From CAVZOY01 sp963777095 (GTDB taxonomy: Bacteria; Actinomycetota; Actinomycetes; Mycobacteriales; Geodermatophilaceae), in the NCBI GenBank assembly GCA_963777095.1, contig CAVZOY010000006.1, positions 186,001-250,000 on the forward strand: a stretch of DNA of 64,000 bases, written 5' to 3'. The notes beneath the pieces are model-generated. The model worked only from the letters and a program-made list of their open reading frames with translations. It did no database searches and had not been told where the DNA came from. Shown here one piece after another: positions 61,757-64,000 of the stretch. How positions within the stretch are numbered: the stretch's first letter is position 1; each line of letters opens with the position of its first letter. Made by a program: the position numbers and the translations under genes.

Positions 61757-64000
61757 ATGTCCATGCCCGCTCCCGCGACGCTGGCCGCCTGGCTGCGCAC
61801 CCGCAGCGACGCGCAGCTCGCCGCCCTCCTTGCCGCGCGGCCCGACGTCGCCCGGCCCGCGCCGTCGGACGTCGTGGCGCTGGCCAGCCGCCTGGCGGTG
61901 CCGGTGTCGGTCGACCGCGCGCTCGACGAGCTGGACGCCGCCACGTTGCAGGTGCTCGACGTCGTGCTGCTCGCCCCGACCGACGGCGTCCCCGCATCCG
62001 ACCTGGTCGCGGCACTGCCCGACCTGGACGATGCCGTGCTCGGGGCGGCCCTCGACACCCTGACCACCCGTGCCCTGCTGTGGGGCGAGGACGCCCTGCG
62101 CGCCCCCGACCCGGTGCGCCGCGCCGTCCGGCACCCGGCCGGCCTCGGCCGCCGTGCTCCGGACCTGCGGGTGGCGCTGCCCGGCGACCTGCGTGCCGTG
62201 CTCGCCGAGCTGCCCGCCGACGAGCGCGGCGTGCTCGAGCGGCTCGCCGGCGACCGGCCGGTCGGGCACCTGCCGGACACCCCCGCCGACGGCGGCCGCT
62301 CCCCCGCCCGCCGGCTGCTGCAGCGTGGACTGCTGGCCCGCATCGACGCGCTGAACGTGGAGCTGCCGCGCGAGATCGGGCTGGCGCTCCGTGGTGCCGC
62401 GCCCTACGGCCCGCCGCGCGTACGGCCCGAGCCCGCCGTCGTCCGCACGGACGCCGCGGTCCTCGACCGGCGGGCAGCCGGCGCGGCGCTGGAGTCGGTG
62501 GGCCGGGTCGGCGAGCTGCTCGCGCTGCTGGAGGAGGAGCCGGCCGGGCTGCTGCGCAGCGGCGGCGTCGGCGTCCGGGACCAGAAGCGCCTGGCCAAGG
62601 CCATGCACGTGACCGAGCCGGAGGCCGGCTGGCTGCTGGAGCTGGCGTTCGGGGCGGGCCTGCTCGACGTCGGCGGCCCGCAGCGCGACGAGTGGCTGCC
62701 CACCCGCGGCTACGACCTCTGGCGCGAGCAGGACCTGCCGCAACGATGGGCGGCGCTGGCCGCCGGATGGCTGTCCGCCGTGCGGCTGCCGTCGCTGGTC
62801 GGTCATCGCGACGTCGCCGGCAAGGCGGTCAACCCCCTGTCGCCGGACCTCGTGCGGCACACCGCGCCCGCGATCCGCCGGTCGGCGCTGACCGCGCTCG
62901 CCGAGTACCCCGCCGGCTCCGGGCTGGCGGCCGACGACCTGGTGGCGCTGTTGCGCTGGCGGACGCCGCGGCGGTCCGACCGGCTGGCGCCCGTGCCGGA
63001 CCTGCTGGCGGAGGCGGCCCGGCTCGGGGTCGTGGTCGGCGGGGTGCTGTCCACCGCGGGCCGGGGGCTGCTGCGCGCCGGCGAGGACGGCGCGGCCGAC
63101 GGCATGACCGGACTGCTGCCCGAGCCGGTCGACCACGTGCTCGCCCAGCCCGACCTCTCGCTCGTCGCGCCGGGGCCGCTGGTCGCCGAGCTGGCCGACA
63201 CCCTCGCCGTGGTCGCCGACGTGGAGTCCTCCGGCGGGGCCACCGTGTTCCGCGTGTCGGAGTCGAGCGTGCGGCGGGCACTCGACTCCGGCTGGTCGGC
63301 GTCGGACCTGCACGACTTCTTCGCCCGGGCGTCGCGGACGCCGGTGCCGCAGGCGCTGGACTATGTGGTCGACGACGTCGCGCGACAGCACGGCCGGCTG
63401 CGCGTGGGCGCCATCGAGAGCTACGTGCGCTCCGACGACCACGGTCTGCTCTCGCAGGTACTCAACGACCGGCGGACGGCGGCGGCGGAGCTGCGCCGGC
63501 TGGCGCCGGGAGTGCTGGTCAGCTCGCTGGGCGCGGACGAGGTGCTCGCCGTGCTGCGGTCGTCGGGCTACGCCCCCGCCGGGGAGACGGCCGGCGGCGC
63601 CGTGCTCACCCGGCCGCACGGACGGCCGCGCGCCGCCGGACGCCGTCCCGGCGCCGACCCCACGCCCGCGGGGCGACCGCTCACACCCGACGAGCTGGAC
63701 GCGACCGTCCGGGAGATCCGGGCCGGGGACGCCGCGGTGGCTGCACGCCGCGGCGAGGCGGTGCGCCAGGTGCCGGGCGTGACGACGGCGTCGACGCTGG
63801 AGCTGTTGTCGCGCGCCGTGCGCGAGGGCACGCCGATCTGGCTCGGCTACGTCGACGCCCAGGGCAGCGGCAGCCAGCGCGTCGTCCAGCCGGTGTCGCT
63901 CGTCGGCGGATTCCTGCAGGGCTACGACGAGAAGCGCGGCGAGAACCGCACCTTCGCCGTCCACCGGATCACGTCCGTGGCGATCGTCGAGGAAGATCAG
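61757..64000 (+). CDS. Helicase-associated (XPB/Ssl2-like) domain protein, 3' end outside window
   Basis: 748 codons open to the window edge. It matches the large actinobacterial helicase-C-terminal-domain protein that precedes the XPB-type repair helicase: TLAAWLRTRSDAQLAALLAARPD, repeated winged-helix segments (ALDELDAATLQVLDVVLLAP; RLLQRGLLARI), LLPEPVDHVLAQPDLSLVAPGPLVAELADTLAVVADVESSGGATVFRVSESSVRRAL (the C3-helicase-associated block), and a C-terminal WYL-like stretch (IWLGYVDAQGSGSQRVVQPVSLVGGFLQGYDE and RTFAVHRITSV). No Walker motifs are seen, so it is a partner, not a helicase. Confidence 0.85.
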   Translation, partial: MSMPAPATLAAWLRTRSDAQLAALLAARPDVARPAPSDVVALASRLAVPVSVDRALDELDAATLQVLDVVLLAPTDGVPASDLVAALPDLDDAVLGAALDTLTTRALLWGEDALRAPDPVRRAVRHPAGLGRRAPDLRVALPGDLRAVLAELPADERGVLERLAGDRPVGHLPDTPADGGRSPARRLLQRGLLARIDALNVELPREIGLALRGAAPYGPPRVRPEPAVVRTDAAVLDRRAAGAALESVGRVGELLALLEEEPAGLLRSGGVGVRDQKRLAKAMHVTEPEAGWLLELAFGAGLLDVGGPQRDEWLPTRGYDLWREQDLPQRWAALAAGWLSAVRLPSLVGHRDVAGKAVNPLSPDLVRHTAPAIRRSALTALAEYPAGSGLAADDLVALLRWRTPRRSDRLAPVPDLLAEAARLGVVVGGVLSTAGRGLLRAGEDGAADGMTGLLPEPVDHVLAQPDLSLVAPGPLVAELADTLAVVADVESSGGATVFRVSESSVRRALDSGWSASDLHDFFARASRTPVPQALDYVVDDVARQHGRLRVGAIESYVRSDDHGLLSQVLNDRRTAAAELRRLAPGVLVSSLGADEVLAVLRSSGYAPAGETAGGAVLTRPHGRPRAAGRRPGADPTPAGRPLTPDELDATVREIRAGDAAVAARRGEAVRQVPGVTTASTLELLSRAVREGTPIWLGYVDAQGSGSQRVVQPVSLVGGFLQGYDEKRGENRTFAVHRITSVAIVEEDQ

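Noticed and set aside
60854..63964. Open frame of about 1,030 codons on the minus strand opposite the helicase-associated gene
   Set aside because: Low-complexity shadow composition; only its last 76 codons (60854-61084) look like a real protein, and the plus strand carries the conserved helicase-associated protein.

Overview
This is a very GC-rich window in which nearly every gene has the G/C-biased third codon position of an actinobacterium. Gene content and order (moeA/5-FCL/fmdB/SAF/mscL, SepH, DUF3027/DUF2530, a cold-shock gene beside a helicase-associated protein) suggest a member of the Frankiales/Geodermatophilales, such as Geodermatophilus, Blastococcus or Modestobacter. This assignment is an inference. 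The window is core chromosome: I see no IS element, prophage, integrase, CRISPR array or rRNA. There is one tRNA, Arg(CCU).

Layout. 0-8.4 kb: moeA (cut by the window edge), 5-formyl-THF cyclo-ligase, a CaiB-type CoA-transferase coupled to a fused carboxyltransferase, a luciferase-like oxidoreductase, then DUF5313, FmdB (preceded by a CIRCE operator), SAF and MscL genes. 8.4-13.4 kb: YbaK-like deacylase, VOC protein, PaaI thioesterase, a glycosylase-like/reader fusion, sirtuin, TRIC channel, tRNA-Arg. 13.4-19.8 kb: ECF sigma with membrane anti-sigma, GNAT, photolyase-Nei2 repair pair, secreted glycosidase-like protein, FprA. 19.8-24.1 kb: a leftward operon of glutamine synthetase-like ligase, aldehyde dehydrogenase, SDR and PuuD-type amidase, which looks like gamma-glutamylated amine catabolism. 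24.4-33 kb: ppc, F420-type LLM enzyme, ABC-2 transporter, UdgX, MFS and pdxH. 33-41 kb: citA, serC, a large sensor kinase-receiver-RsbW hybrid, a circularly permuted ATP-grasp protein and sepH. 41-50 kb: heterodimeric ABC exporter, general-stress protein, TrmH-type methyltransferase, ABC-2 transporter with its own TetR, thioesterase and aldo/keto reductase. 50-64 kb: 2'-5' RNA ligase, MFS-MarR pair, NCS2 purine permease, DUF2530, DUF3027, MFS, lipoprotein, cold-shock protein, DUF202 pair, nucleotidyltransferase, EEP hydrolase, small unknowns, and a helicase-associated protein running off the right edge.

Two features run through the whole window. First, about sixteen otherwise intact genes, including serC, fprA, the sigma factor and the carboxyltransferase, carry one or two single-base frameshifts, mostly in G/C-rich runs. 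This looks like residual sequencing indels rather than gene decay, so those genes are annotated as full-length CDS with the break noted. Second, many starts have a TANNNT-like -10 hexamer only 6-8 nt upstream of the ATG/GTG, so leaderless transcription is probably common.

The most interesting items are: the CIRCE operator in front of a Ruc-like FmdB chaperone that lacks one of its four cysteines; a UdgX uracil-DNA cross-linking enzyme; a fusion of a pyrimidine-dimer-glycosylase-like domain to a modified-base-reader-like domain; a histidine kinase-receiver-RsbW three-module protein; a TetR gene that apparently starts at CTG; and the gamma-glutamyl amine operon with its consensus promoter.
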